Shown one piece after another: positions 11,187-21,209 of a stretch of DNA of 53,129 nucleotides. Both the position numbers and the translations under genes were made by a program. Location of the stretch: the NCBI GenBank assembly GCA_003427395.1, contig BFEA01000113.1:1756552-1809680 (forward strand), read 5' to 3'. Source of the DNA: Chara braunii (taxonomy: Eukaryota; Streptophyta; Charophyceae; Charales; Characeae). How positions within the stretch are numbered: the stretch's first letter is position 1; every line of letters begins with the position of its first letter. The notes beneath the pieces are model-generated. The model saw only the letters and a list, made by a program, of their open reading frames with translations, did no database searches and was not told where the DNA came from.

Positions 11187-11840
11187 CTATGAGTGCAGCC
11201 AATCTGCGAACTTCATATTTCCTTCTGCGGAAACTGACACGAGCCCACCACGTTTGGCCCATGACTGTGAAAACCAAAACCGGTTCTTCCGTATTTGCGA
11301 ACGTGCTGCCAACCAGTCAACACTGATTGTCTGTCTGATCAAGGACTTGCAAATCGCTATCTGTTGCAGCAGGGAGACTGATTCCTGTTTGAACACTGCA
11401 TTATTGCGAAACTTCCACAACGTTTCCATGATTGCTCCTCGACAGGCCAGCGCCACATAACCCCAGCCTGAGAGAAAATCCGTGTTTGGTGAGGCCAATC
11501 CATAGAGGGACCATTCTTGCGTCCATATGAAATCAGGTCCCGCCGTTGCCTTCCGTCTCTCTCTCCACCACTCCCACACCTGGAGCGAATAAGGACAGTA
11601 TAGCCAGATATGGGCCGCCGTTTCCCAGCCCCACTTATAGCGAACACACTGCCGGGATATATCCATTCCTTTAGATGCTAACCATGTTGCCGAGGGGGTG
11701 AGTAAAAGCAATTGCAGCCAAATCAGGCCTGCCTGCTTTTGTGAGACCATCACTTTCAATGTCGTCCATAGACCAAAAAGATCCAAGTTCCCTAGGACAA
11801 AGCCCGACTCTTTAGGCAAACGCTCTGAGGCTGCCATCAC
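11187..11840 (-). pseudogene. LINE-2 ORF2 C-terminus with damaged zinc knuckle
   Basis: Open for 217 codons. The knuckle reads CVRYKWGWETAAHIWLYC, so the second Cys of the C-x2-C pair is Tyr and zinc binding should be lost. Flanking residues match LINE-1 and LINE-3 (VWEWW after the knuckle, GWGYVAL, SVDWLAAR). It ends with TAG close to the 3' UTR, as in the other copies. Confidence 0.82.
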
Positions 11841-11921
11841 AGGCTACTTCTTAACTTTGGCCCTCAGCACCTGGACACCAATTTTTGGCTTATAAGCAAT
11901 TACTGGTATCTGAACATTGGA

Positions 11922-12869
11922 CTATGGCCCGTCTCGCCATCCGTATAATAGAGGCTCTATATGAATGTTTGATGCATCATCACTCATAAGGATGACTGAT
12001 TCCTGTTTCGCCGACAAATTAAGGTGGACCCGGCATTCCACCAAGTCTACCGTTGAAGGAATGGTCCTTTCTCCTACCATAATAAGTGGAGACTCAGCAG
12101 CAACCCTCTGCTTCCTTTTCCATACTTGGACTTTTATGCCCTGGGGTAAGTCCGGACCCATGACCCTCAAGACTCCCCCATTATCCTCAGGGTCTAGCAG
12201 CCAAGCCCCCGGTCCTTGTTCCACAGATCTCGGCAGCAGTGAGATCCAATAGGCTGGAATAGCATTTCGCAGAGTCTCGTAATGGATTTCCACATTCCGC
12301 AATCTGCGGAGTTTCCCTCTCAGGGTGTCTATAGACACCCAAGTCTCCTGGTCCACATCCCACAGATCCTTGATCTGAGAGATTCCTTTTTCTATCCATG
12401 CTTTACCAAAGGAGCCTGGGCTCCCATCTGCTTTCAGGCTAACGTTGTCAGCCTTAATATGGGGATTTTCGAATAAAATTTGATTTAAGACCTCCCCTCT
12501 TGTTTCCGGGCATAAAGAATGTTATGCCAGAACTTCGACTTTGGTCTTCTTGATGTGAAAGAGGGGATAAAAAAGCACAGCCACACGTCAGACGCTCTCG
12601 ACAAGCCCCCATTCCCTAGTGAAAATATATTCTGCTACCCGGATCCACAGTTTCGAACGGGAGCCAAATACTGCCGAGATCACCCACTTACTAAGCAGGG
12701 CCAAGTTTTGCTGGGCCGGGTCAAGTATACCCAGACCGCCCCGAGACCTTGCTGTCAACACGGTATCCCATGCCACTTTCCAAATAAAGCCCTGTTGAGC
12801 CTCTGCTGCAGGTTTCCATAAATAGCGGGCTGCATCTTTCTTGATATGAGCATAAACCCTCTCTCCCAA
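11922..12869 (-). pseudogene. LINE-2 ORF2: connection region, broken
   Basis: Homology to the middle of LINE ORF2 continues through 12869-12588 (RYLWKPAAEAQQGFIWKVAW, GGLGILDPAQQN) and 12399-11922 (GSPGSFGKAW near 12430, then LWDVD). The parts lie in different frames with stops between them. No catalytic residue is known for this region. Confidence 0.75.
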
Positions 12870-12878
12870 AAGATAAAC

Positions 12879-13289
12879 TTAAAGAGGGAACCAGCATATA
12901 GAGAAGGCTGTCGTTGTCAATACCAGGGCTCTTCCAAAAAGTGACAGCTTGAAATTTCGAGCCCAGCTTGAGATCCTTGCCGCTACTTTATCCGCCAACA
13001 TTGAATCCTGAACAGCAGAAGAGTCAGACAGAGAAACCTGCACTCCCAGGAAACGTTCAGAGGAGTTGGCAGGCACCCTTTTTAAACCCCAATCCACACT
13101 CAACTCCCGGGAATAGGGAAGAAAATATGTAGATTTATCCCAGCTAATAGAAGCTTCGAACAAATCACAATAGGTGTCTATTACATTCCTCAATTCCTGC
13201 AGAGAGGAAGAGTTATTGTCACATGCCACTGTAAGGTCATCTGCAATAGCCGGGCCATTTTCGCCCTTCTCCCCGTGGTCTCGCCCCAC
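12879..13289 (-). pseudogene. LINE-2 ORF2: RT motif C and thumb
   Basis: The frame begins just before motif C (AIADDLTVACDNN), followed by SWDKSTYFLP and SSERFLGVQVSLS, which match the same positions in LINE-1 (NWNKSTYLLP, EERFLGVLISLQ). It ends in a stop at 12879 and the homology continues in other frames downstream. Confidence 0.8.
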
Positions 13290-13811
13290 ATGCGCCGTGT
13301 AGTTTAGTTTTTTACAACTGTGCCAAAAGGCGGGAAAATAAAGTAAATAATCTTCTTATTGTCTACCACGTGGGCGCTGGGAACGCAGCCCTAAGGTAGC
13401 CAAATCAATGAGACTGGGAGGGGGGGCTCGAAGCGCTTCCGCAGACGCTCATACGCTAGGACCAGGCACTGTACCAACCGGCAATGGAGACCTGTTCAAC
13501 AACTTCCGCTATCGACGCGACGACGGTCTGGAAGGTGACGTCACCCACTTCGTGCCTTGTCACGGGAACATGGAAGTTTGACGACAGTCCTCTCCCATGG
13601 TGGCTTTGATCTCACGTGAACAGCATAGCTAGCCCCACACACGCAATACCACAGACTCCCCTCTCTCTGTAATCTTACTGTAGAAGGACTTCTTCCATAC
13701 TCTTCCGCCACTCACATCGTTTTCTCCTCGAAAGCTACACACTGTAGTCCTGACCTCCCTCCGACGCCCCGGTGTTATACGACTCACTCCACTTATCGAA
13801 CTCGAGATGAG
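13290..13811. other. Spacer between LINE-2 and the ORF1 fragment
   Basis: No coding similarity seen. It may contain the 5' UTR of the LINE-5 fragment that starts at 13812. Confidence 0.4.
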
Positions 13812-14378
13812 ATGGAACCGGAAGATGGACCTGCGCAGGAGAGGCGGGGACCACGGTCTCCTCCCTCCCCTCATGGGGACCGGGAGTATGATGACCGTAT
13901 TAGGGAACTGCTTCGCCTCTGCTATGAGGATGGACTTCTCCCCAGCGACATTGGCCCGGGTGAGATGACAATGGATGGACGAAATGTAAGATTCAAGGTG
14001 AAGGAGTCAATTGACAAGTTGAAGGTCCAATGGCTAAAGGAGAGAACAATAACAATTATTTACAGAGAACCGGCAAGGTTTCTACCAAGAAACATAAAAG
14101 AAGACCTTATTAGAGCGTACGAAGATGAGAGAATACAAGCAGGAGATTTCGAGGCGAATTTCCGGAGAGGAAGAATAAAGATTGAAAACCTTAATGTAGC
14201 TTCGTATGTTGCCAAGAGTACAACGATCTTCACATGGATGGTCGAGAAAGGCGGAGCCGGGGTAGTCTTGGATTCCTCCACTTATAAAATGGAGTTCAAA
14301 CTCTGGCTGACGAACGCACAACTTAGAGAGCAACAAAGATTGGAGAACCTTGCCAACTTCTGCCGCGCCTTAAACTAG
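13812..14378 (+). CDS. LINE-5 fragment: ORF1 N-terminal domain, 188 codons
   Basis: An uninterrupted frame from an ATG to TAG. Residues around 95-130 read IKEDLIRAYEDE and FRRGRIKIENLNVASYVAK, matching LINE-1 ORF1 at about 3718-3840 (DLIRAYE, RRGRVK, NVASYVAK). The N-terminal 40 residues are Pro/Arg/Glu-rich and followed by acidic, helical-looking sequence. It is more intact than the LINE-1 copy, but nothing LINE-like follows it. It is either an abruptly ended LINE or a domesticated or solo ORF1; the sequence alone cannot decide. Confidence 0.6.
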   Translation: MEPEDGPAQERRGPRSPPSPHGDREYDDRIRELLRLCYEDGLLPSDIGPGEMTMDGRNVRFKVKESIDKLKVQWLKERTITIIYREPARFLPRNIKEDLIRAYEDERIQAGDFEANFRRGRIKIENLNVASYVAKSTTIFTWMVEKGGAGVVLDSSTYKMEFKLWLTNAQLREQQRLENLANFCRALN

Positions 14379-14518
14379 CTCGTCCACACACCCTCTAATC
14401 TCACCTCGCACGCCCCGCCGTCTGACTAAAATCAGTCGAGCGTGGACCGAGTGATACTCATATTAATTATGGTTTCTAGCATCCCCTCAGGCGCTATTTG
14501 TGTAAAGTACAAATGTGC

Positions 14519-14548
14519 GCGCGAATACCCTTGTAAGGGTGTTCGCGC
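14519..14548. repeat. Strong hairpin, 14-bp stem
   Basis: GCGCGAA T ACCCTT (14519-14532) pairs with AAGGGT G TTCGCGC (14535-14548) across a 2-nt centre, with only one T-G pair. Confidence 0.85.
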
Positions 14549-14932
14549 CGACAGGGTTCGCAAGGGGTATAGCTGGTGCACTCGGCCAGAGCGGCAACGC
14601 TCTACGACGAAGTCATGCAAAATCGTGCGTGACGCGGCCGGGAGCGGGACCGACGCGCTCGACATCCCGGTTATTAAGCCGCGTGATTCAGGGCCTAGGT
14701 AGTACGCTAAAAAAAACGGTCGCGTCGTGTTGACAGTTGCGGTGCAAAACTTGGGACGTAAGACCTATTTTTGCTCCGCTGAGACTCGAACTGGCACCAG
14801 TGAGATGAAGAGTTCACGTCCCACCCTATGGGGAATAGGAGTGCGCTTGCATCAGGGGCAGGCGACTATGTGTTTGAGTGGTGGGGCAAACAAAGGTTTA
14901 CTAGGCCACTGGTTGACTAACTGCGCAAGGCA

Positions 14933-14955
14933 CAACTCTTCATAAAGAAGAGTTG
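14933..14955. repeat. Hairpin, 9-bp perfect stem
   Basis: CAACTCTTC, spacer ATAAA, GAAGAGTTG. It belongs to the series of hairpins extending to about 16980. Confidence 0.85.
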
Positions 14956-15320
14956 CTCCTATTCAACGTGAAACAGGAGCTAGCCCAGTAGGTTTCAGTG
15001 CACGACTCTCATTCGGCAGATACCGGGATCGAATATGAATGCGCCCTACTAGCGCTAGCTCCTTTTGGGAACAACCCACCTGAATGGGTGTGGGGCGTGA
15101 TCATTTTCAGCCGCAAGATTGCAAGATCTCACGGCCAAAACTGGTCGCGCGGATACAGCATGGCCCCTGCACAAAGATGACACACACAAATCGAGAAATG
15201 GGAATCAAACTCAGGTCCGTGCATTGGAAGGGAAGGGGGAAGGCGCCAGCAAGGCGTGGTAATGACTGACATCCTTCAAAAAAAAAAAAAAAAAAAAAAA
15301 AAAACGGAAACAAAATAAAA

Positions 15321-16980
15321 ACGAGGCAACAGCCTCGTGGAAACAAAAGGCAGAAGAACAACCTTTTCAGGCTGTGTGGAAGCATGTTTAGCTCCTCACT
15401 CAAAAGGCACGAATATTCGTGACCGCGAGATCTTAAATCTCGCGGCTCACGACACACGCGCGGAGGAGGAACTATGGGAGTTGCGTGAAGAGGGAGAGAG
15501 AGAAAAATGGGAAGATGGGAGGGAAGAGGACCTACTCCTCCCGACCTGCCGGCTGCCTCCCCGTTGTCAGGGGGGGGAAGAAAAAAAGAAAAAAAAGAAA
15601 AAAAACGAGAAAACGGGATCAAATTTTATGAAAATCTGTATTTTTTTGTTTGCGCCAATATTGTTTTGATGGCGTAGAACAATTTTGTCGGCCTTAAAAT
15701 TGTTTTTGTAGGTAGTCAGGCACCTAGGTCATGCGCGTGACGTTTTTCAGATTTTTTCATTCGGCAAATGGTTTTTTAAAAATCATCAAAGTCAGGGTAC
15801 TTTTTACAACCCTACTCTAAGCCTGTCAGAATTTGAACATGTGAATTTTCACGAGTTGTTTCCCTACCTCTCCCAACCTGCAACTGCCCTCCCTGTTTTC
15901 AGGGGAGGGCAGAGGAAAAGGAGGAAGTGCTGTAGGTTTGAACATCATGCACGTGGCTGAAGTAAGGGTTGGGTGCATTGTAGTTATAGTTAGTTTTATT
16001 TGCATTTTTATCTTGTCTGTTTTTCTTTATTTTTTTTGCATTCTCGTGAGGACACTTGTCCTCACGAGGTATTACCTCTGGTAGAACCTGCCAGAGGTAA
16101 TTGTCAGGCTCCTGTTTTTAGAGGGAATCTGGAAATTGAGGGGTCATAAAGGAAAAGGCTAAGTACAACCTTTTCCCCGATGTATCTGCCCTGGAAAAAA
16201 GGTCCAAGTACATCAAATTGAAAAGGCCCAACCCCTTATCAGAAAAATAAAAGAAAAACACTTTTGAAAATGGCAGAAGCCCAACTATCTCGTGAAATTA
16301 TGAGATAGCTGGGCAAAAGAAAATTAAAAAAAAAATGAGGCAGTTAAAGAAATTGCCCTCACTAAGGCTGCGGTTGTGGTGTGGTCAAAGTTAGCCCTGG
16401 ATCTTGGCAAAATCAAGGGCTTACTGCGAGCCCGCGATTTTGCCTGGGGGCAGGAGTGACGTCGAGCCCTCCTCAACTGCTATAAAACAGGCAGTTATTC
16501 CCCAGCTGCTACACAAAGCACTCGTGATGCCAGTGTGTGACGAACATACTTGAGTGTTACTAGCTGCTGGAGGTGTTCCCTGAGGCAACAAGGGAGGAGG
16601 TTGGAGACCTGTACAGGAGCGCGAGCAGAGGAGCTGGGCAGCCATAGCCAAGGCAGGGAGCACTTTCCTCCCCTCCCCTTTGGCTGGTGTTGGTCCCACG
16701 AGACTGACCTAGGGACGCTGCAGGACTACGGTGGTGCAACACAGTGAAATTTGGGCATAGGGCCCAAATTTTACTAATTTTGGCCAGTCATTTTTTTCAC
16801 TTGCGTGGGGAGGTGCTAACAATTTTTTACGGCGGTAAGCGACAGACGACAAAGTTATTACCGGCAACACCAGGCTCAACAAAATTACGGCAAGTTATTT
16901 CCCCCACTACTGCGGGAAAGCGTTGCCGAAAATTTTTGAAGCCAAGAGTGATAATTTTGGCAGCGTTATGCTGCCGAAAT
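15321..16980. repeat. Series of eleven-plus unrelated short hairpins
   Basis: Perfect or near-perfect inverted repeats follow one another at 15321-15338, 15408-15421, 15423-15445, 15678-15704, 15884-15912, 16043-16068, 16071-16101, 16151-16176, 16279-16314, 16336-16361, 16393-16421, 16747-16771 and 16954-16980. Stems are 7-12 bp and loops 0-10 nt, and each stem has a different sequence. Some mismatches are G-T pairs. No protein gene is visible. Confidence 0.8.
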
Positions 16981-17250
16981 TCAAGGCCGTCATGTCAAAC
17001 TAAGTGGAAGGAAAGTGCTGGTTGTCGGTGGCGACGTCCTAAATTACCACTATTGAGTGAAAACCAGTGGGAGGAGACATTTTATTTTTTTCCTCGACGT
17101 CAGCAGAAGGCGGGAGGTGGGGCCAGTGGGACTGGTGGGGAACGTGAGTGAGTCAGGCGGTCCTTTATTTTTTTTGTGACAGCCAAGAGAGACTGTTTTG
17201 ACAAACGACATCATCTTGAAGTGAGAAAGGAGGACGTGGAACTGCCTGGG
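16981..17250. other. Nothing recognised
   Basis: Short frames only, on both strands, with no known motif. Confidence 0.4.
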
Positions 17251-17370
17251 ACCACTTGACACTAGTGTGTATCGCCGCGAACCACTTGGTACCAGTTGGT
17301 ACCATCGTGGACCACTTAGAATTATTTAGCACAAACGTGGGACTGCTTGGAGCCAAGTGGGACTTGTCAC
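17251..17370 (+). repeat. Degenerate repeat of palindromic units (about 30-40 bp)
   Basis: The phrase GGACCACTT or a close variant recurs at about 17248, 17279, 17309 and 17340. After each, palindromic cores follow: ACACTAGTGT, TGGTACCAGTTGGTACCA, CTTGGAGCCAAG. It continues the hairpin-rich character of the preceding 2.5 kb. Confidence 0.6.
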
Positions 17371-18239
17371 CTTCGCATCTTGGACTGCAGCATTTTATAC
17401 TAGTGAGTTGGGTGTCGACCGGGATTAGTAACCTGCGCATTTTATACTTGAAGCGGCGGTCTCCTAGTTGAGGCGCGCTCGTTACTTAAGTTCTTACACG
17501 AGGTCTTAGTCAGGCTTTATGCTACTCAAGGTCAGTGGTTGGCACGGATCCCTCACACCTGTGTGCACCCTCACGTTGTATAACCCTTCTCTTTTTTTTC
17601 TTTGCGTGCTCAGGGAAAGGCTAAAGGGAAAGAAAATGTGACGGGGCATGTTTGTGTGGGACTCTAGGTCTGACTTGGGCAATGCGTTCGTGGTTGAACT
17701 CGTTAAATATTGACGTTACTTTGCATGGAAGTTTGTGAAAAGAAAAAAGTGTTGAGAGAGGAACTCAAGTTTTGCTGATTGAAATGGTGAAAACGTTGAA
17801 TGTTTCTTCCACCCTTTCTCTGTAAGGCCTTCACCTGTATGATAAAGTAACAGTCAGATCATGATGAGGAAAGTAACCGGGGTCGAAAAATAAATGCGGA
17901 ACACTAAGGTTCCCTTTCTATCACGAATGACCCTCTCAACCTATTTCCCATCCAAACGAGTTTAGACTTTAACTCCTTCCTCATCTGCATTTCTAATTCG
18001 TCTAAGTTGTTCCTTCGCGTAGATGTCCAGGGTAGTCATTATAATTCTGAGTCTGATGGCTCTTTCGCTCTAGGAAAAAAATTGGGGCGGGGGTTCGTTG
18101 CGGCCATGTTATCGACCCAGAGTGGACCGTTTTAACGGGGGAGTGCTTTCCCGATTCGGTGGAGACGGCCTGACTTCTGAGATCCGAGTTCTGGCTCGGC
18201 CGAGGAAGAGGCGCCATATATACTGATTTATTTTGGGAG
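17371..18239. other. Nothing recognised
   Basis: Mixed-composition DNA with no long frame and no repeat seen. Confidence 0.4.
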
Positions 18240-18473
18240 AACCCTTTTTAAATAATTTTGTAAAATTTTTGTAGTTGCCGCAAAAAATGATGTCATAGCT
18301 CCCACAAAAGTAATCACAATTAAAGCCTTGGGTGCATATTCAAATAAGGGAGAACACCTTGCCATCATGAAAACACCTGCTGTTACCATAGTAGCTGCAT
18401 AAATCAGAGCTGATACTGGGGTAGGGCCCTCCATAGCATCCGGTAACCAAGTATGGAGTCCTATTTGTGCGGA
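18240..18473 (-). pseudogene. nad5: Nuclear copy of mitochondrial nad5 (fragment)
   Basis: Translated on the minus strand, the frame reads [20 protein letters not shown] and, after a few residues, [25 protein letters not shown] and [14 protein letters not shown]. These are the hallmark residues of NADH-ubiquinone oxidoreductase chain 5, a proton-pumping membrane subunit of respiratory complex I, around its central transmembrane helices. About 78 codons are present of a protein that is usually over 600. Homology starts abruptly at 18473, where a TAA precedes the Ser-Ala-Gln, and fades after LKRV at 18240. Flanks are nuclear repeats, so this is an insertion of mitochondrial DNA (NUMT), not a gene. 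A few replacements (for example [11 protein letters not shown] where G and D are usual) suggest some age. Confidence 0.85.
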
Positions 18474-18744
18474 TTATCATATCTTTGCCCAAATATCCTA
18501 CAAAAAGACTCCGTCGTGTTTCTCATTTTCACCAAGCGAGTACGCTCACTATCGGACTTGAACCGATAAATCGTAGGAACATATTTTAAGTCTATCGTGT
18601 TTACCATTTTTTTTTTTTTTTTTTCAGATGACATCAGGCGGCGGTTTTTCATATTTATGGTAACCTCGACGCAACGGCAGAATGGGCTGCATCCCCAGAG
18701 AGAGGTTAAACAAAATAGGGTGAGTTGTCTACAACCCATATGAG

Positions 18745-19520
18745 TTGTTTTCAAATGAGGATATTCAGCGATTCTGGGGTGGTAGCACGCAAAATCCCCC
18801 TAGACGCTTCATCTTTAGGACGAGGGTTGGATTGGATATTCTTCACTATGAGTTCGCGTCACCGCTGCCTGAACGTGATTTCGCGAACATGAACTTAGTA
18901 GTGATGCGGCCTTACGAGATAAACCCTCAAATGGACGAGATTCCCGAAATCAGATTAATGTTTGTTCGTCTCGTACTTTAGATAACCTAACGACAAGGTC
19001 CATTTTTTGGTATATACCATGTAAGAAGGGAGAGTGCCAACAGCTTCCCCATCCTACGTATTGAGCAGTTCTCCGAATATGGTTGGCAAAACGAGGAGGA
19101 CGAGCTCATAGAACAATTAAGCGACTAACACAGTTTTGTTCTGATTCACATATGTCTGGGGCACAACGAGATTTGACAGTCCCAAGGTATCTGTTGGTTC
19201 GCAACACACATGAGGACGATCTTATCAGAGGAGCGGAGCAGTTTTTGCGGGAGAGTGGATCGACTTCATCGGGTTACTTCGAAATGGCAAGGGATTTTCC
19301 CCTAATACTCGCGCGGATTTTCGGGCCAACACAGTCCGAACTCGTGAGGAGTTTTATGGATATACCTTGTATTTCCACCGCGCAAGTAACCTCCCAAGTC
19401 CAATGTCTCTCTCGAGTCATTGTGAGTATTAGGATTAACTCTTCCGGTAGACGTTTCGGTGTCATCCGGATCCGGGACATAGAGACCCGACACTTATTTG
19501 GACTAAGCCGGCATCTTTAA
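18745..19520 (+). pseudogene. Broken coding segment of unknown family
   Basis: Three frame-shifted pieces look protein-like. 18745-18981 (78 codons) includes PPRRFIFRTRVGLDILHYEF and EINPQMDEIPEIRLMF. About 19035-19130, in another frame, includes FPILRIEQFSEYGWQNEEDE. 19083-19520 includes DLTVPRYLLVRNTHEDDLIR and DFPLILARIFGPTQSELVRS. Residue usage is balanced and not low-complexity. I recognise no family. It may be a decayed gene or part of an unknown mobile element. Confidence 0.4.
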
Positions 19521-20304
19521 GTTATAGTGTGGACACTAGCCTTACGTATGACCTCCCTCTATGGTACTCGAATTGTTAGAGTTATGTGAGCTGGACGGAC
19601 AACGATCTTGGTATTTGACAACGATGAGATTGCAAGATTGAATTTATTGGAGGCTCAGGTGCATGGAGGACGATAAATTTACCAGGGTTAGACACCGTCT
19701 TCTGAAAATCTTGTTCGGATTCCAGAAAACACCTCGCGTACACTAATCCCGTTGACTCATGGTTTCACGAGGTAATCTAAAAAACAAAAATAGAAACAAA
19801 AATTTTCATGTAGATAGGACCGCCGGATGGATAGTATTCGGACTACCCCGATGATTTCACTATCATGCCTTGGCATTGAGGGGTAAATAGATGAGAAAAG
19901 AAAAGTAAAACAAATACTTTTCATCAGTCTGAAGTCACCCTTAGACATTTTGTAGAAGACAAGTACAAAAACTTCAAGTTGTAACTTACAGGGCAACCTG
20001 AAAACCCGACTCTTAAAACAGATTTAATAAAAAGGGTCTAACTATGAGATTTTGTTTGAAGGATTGAAAAAGTTATCTTTGTATATCTTGATAAGAAAGC
20101 TTTATTTTCGAGGTTATATTAACGACAAGAAGGGATTACATTAGCATTATTTTTTCATCAGACCAAATCAACTATATTAAACATTGTGCTATGTTTTCAT
20201 AGTAATGATTGTCGAGATGATTGATTGAAATAACGACTTTGTGTATATATATATTGTTTTAGGCAGGTGTGAGTTCGTTTGGATAAATTATACATATATA
20301 TATC
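19521..20304. other. AT-rich, nothing recognised
   Basis: Short frames only. TA-rich DNA (TATATATATA near 20245 and 20295) precedes the hammerhead repeat. Confidence 0.5.
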
Positions 20305-20459
20305 GTCAAATAGAACTGCCTGGTAAACCGTAGGCAGAGAGGGAGAAGAGGATAACAAACGAGGGGCTGTGACAAACTGTTTCGTCGGAGTTTCACCGAC
20401 TCATCAGGAGGCTGAACCCTCAACAGTCTGTAGAATCCCCTCACTGATTACACTGTAAG
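20305..20459 (-). mobile_element. Hammerhead-bearing dispersed repeat, copy A (cut by gap)
   Basis: On the minus strand: ribozyme first, then GCCCCTCGTTTG, TCTCCCTCTCTGCCTACGG, a CAGTTCTATTTGAC end, and TA-rich DNA. The same sequence recurs at 28238-28380, at 28163-28216 and 28098-28117 as partial copies, in inverse orientation at 27983-28085, and as fragments at 43829-43912 and 29537-29594. The upstream side enters the N gap, so the full element length is unknown. There is no coding capacity in what is visible. Confidence 0.8.
20372..20431 (-). ncRNA. Type III hammerhead ribozyme, copy A (core complete)
   Basis: Minus-strand order: stem III 5' strand ACAGACUGU (20431-20423), cleavage-site U (20422), stem I GAGG-loop GUUCAG-CCUC (20421-20408), core CUGAUGA (20407-20401), stem II GUCGG-loop UGAAACU-CCGAC (20400-20384), core GAA (20383-20381), stem III 3' strand ACAGUUUGU (20380-20372). 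Stem III is 9 bp with one G-U and includes the conserved A15.1-U16.1 pair. Every core base is present. Hammerheads cut their own backbone after position 17, here between 20422 and 20421. Plant retrozymes and Penelope-like elements carry such motifs. Activity is predicted from sequence only. Confidence 0.9.
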
Positions 20460-21209
20460 NNNNNNNNNNNNNNNNNNNNNNNNNNNNNNNNNNNNNNNNN
20501 NNNNNNNNNNNNNNNNNNNNNNNNNNNNNNNNNNNNNNNNNNNNNNNNNNNNNNNNNNNNNNNNNNNNNNNNNNNNNNNNNNNNNNNNNNNNNNNNNNNN
20601 NNNNNNNNNNNNNNNNNNNNNNNNNNNNNNNNNNNNNNNNNNNNNNNNNNNNNNNNNNNNNNNNNNNNNNNNNNNNNNNNNNNNNNNNNNNNNNNNNNNN
20701 NNNNNNNNNNNNNNNNNNNNNNNNNNNNNNNNNNNNNNNNNNNNNNNNNNNNNNNNNNNNNNNNNNNNNNNNNNNNNNNNNNNNNNNNNNNNNNNNNNNN
20801 NNNNNNNNNNNNNNNNNNNNNNNNNNNNNNNNNNNNNNNNNNNNNNNNNNNNNNNNNNNNNNNNNNNNNNNNNNNNNNNNNNNNNNNNNNNNNNNNNNNN
20901 NNNNNNNNNNNNNNNNNNNNNNNNNNNNNNNNNNNNNNNNNNNNNNNNNNNNNNNNNNNNNNNNNNNNNNNNNNNNNNNNNNNNNNNNNNNNNNNNNNNN
21001 NNNNNNNNNNNNNNNNNNNNNNNNNNNNNNNNNNNNNNNNNNNNNNNNNNNNNNNNNNNNNNNNNNNNNNNNNNNNNNNNNNNNNNNNNNNNNNNNNNNN
21101 NNNNNNNNNNNNNNNNNNNNNNNNNNNNNNNNNNNNNNNNNNNNNNNNNNNNNNNNNNNNNNNNNNNNNNNNNNNNNNNNNNNNNNNNNNNNNNNNNNNN
21201 NNNNNNNNN
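20460..21209. other. Assembly gap (750 N)
   Basis: All N. It interrupts the hammerhead repeat. Confidence 1.

Larger units (their letters stand above)
10795..13289 (-). mobile_element. LINE-2: 5'-truncated LINE, minus strand
   Basis: Read on the minus strand: end of RT (13289-12879), connection region (12869-12588 and 12356-11922), C-terminal region with a damaged zinc knuckle (11840-11187), and 3' UTR with the tail motif GTGAGGACCCCGGCCTC (10806-10822). The 5' end is lost at about 13290, so endonuclease and most of RT are absent, which is typical of incomplete reverse transcription. Protein patterns are closer to LINE-3 than to LINE-1 (IADDLTV, WAWET/WGWET). Several stops and frame changes make it inactive. 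Confidence 0.85.
14379..15320. other. Non-coding, with scattered hairpins and a poly(A) run
   Basis: Perfect or near-perfect inverted repeats lie at 14519-14548 and 14933-14955, with GCTCCT/AGGAGC just after the latter. A 27-A run lies at 15278-15304. Words resembling a tRNA T-arm (TTCGAGTC and TTCGATCCC on the minus strand) occur, but no cloverleaf can be built. No protein gene recognised. Confidence 0.5.

Noticed and set aside
14740-15240. tRNA-like T-arm words (TTCGAGTC, TTCGATCCC on the minus strand), possibly a SINE or tRNA gene
   Set aside because: No A box at proper distance and no cloverleaf with acceptor, D and anticodon arms could be built.
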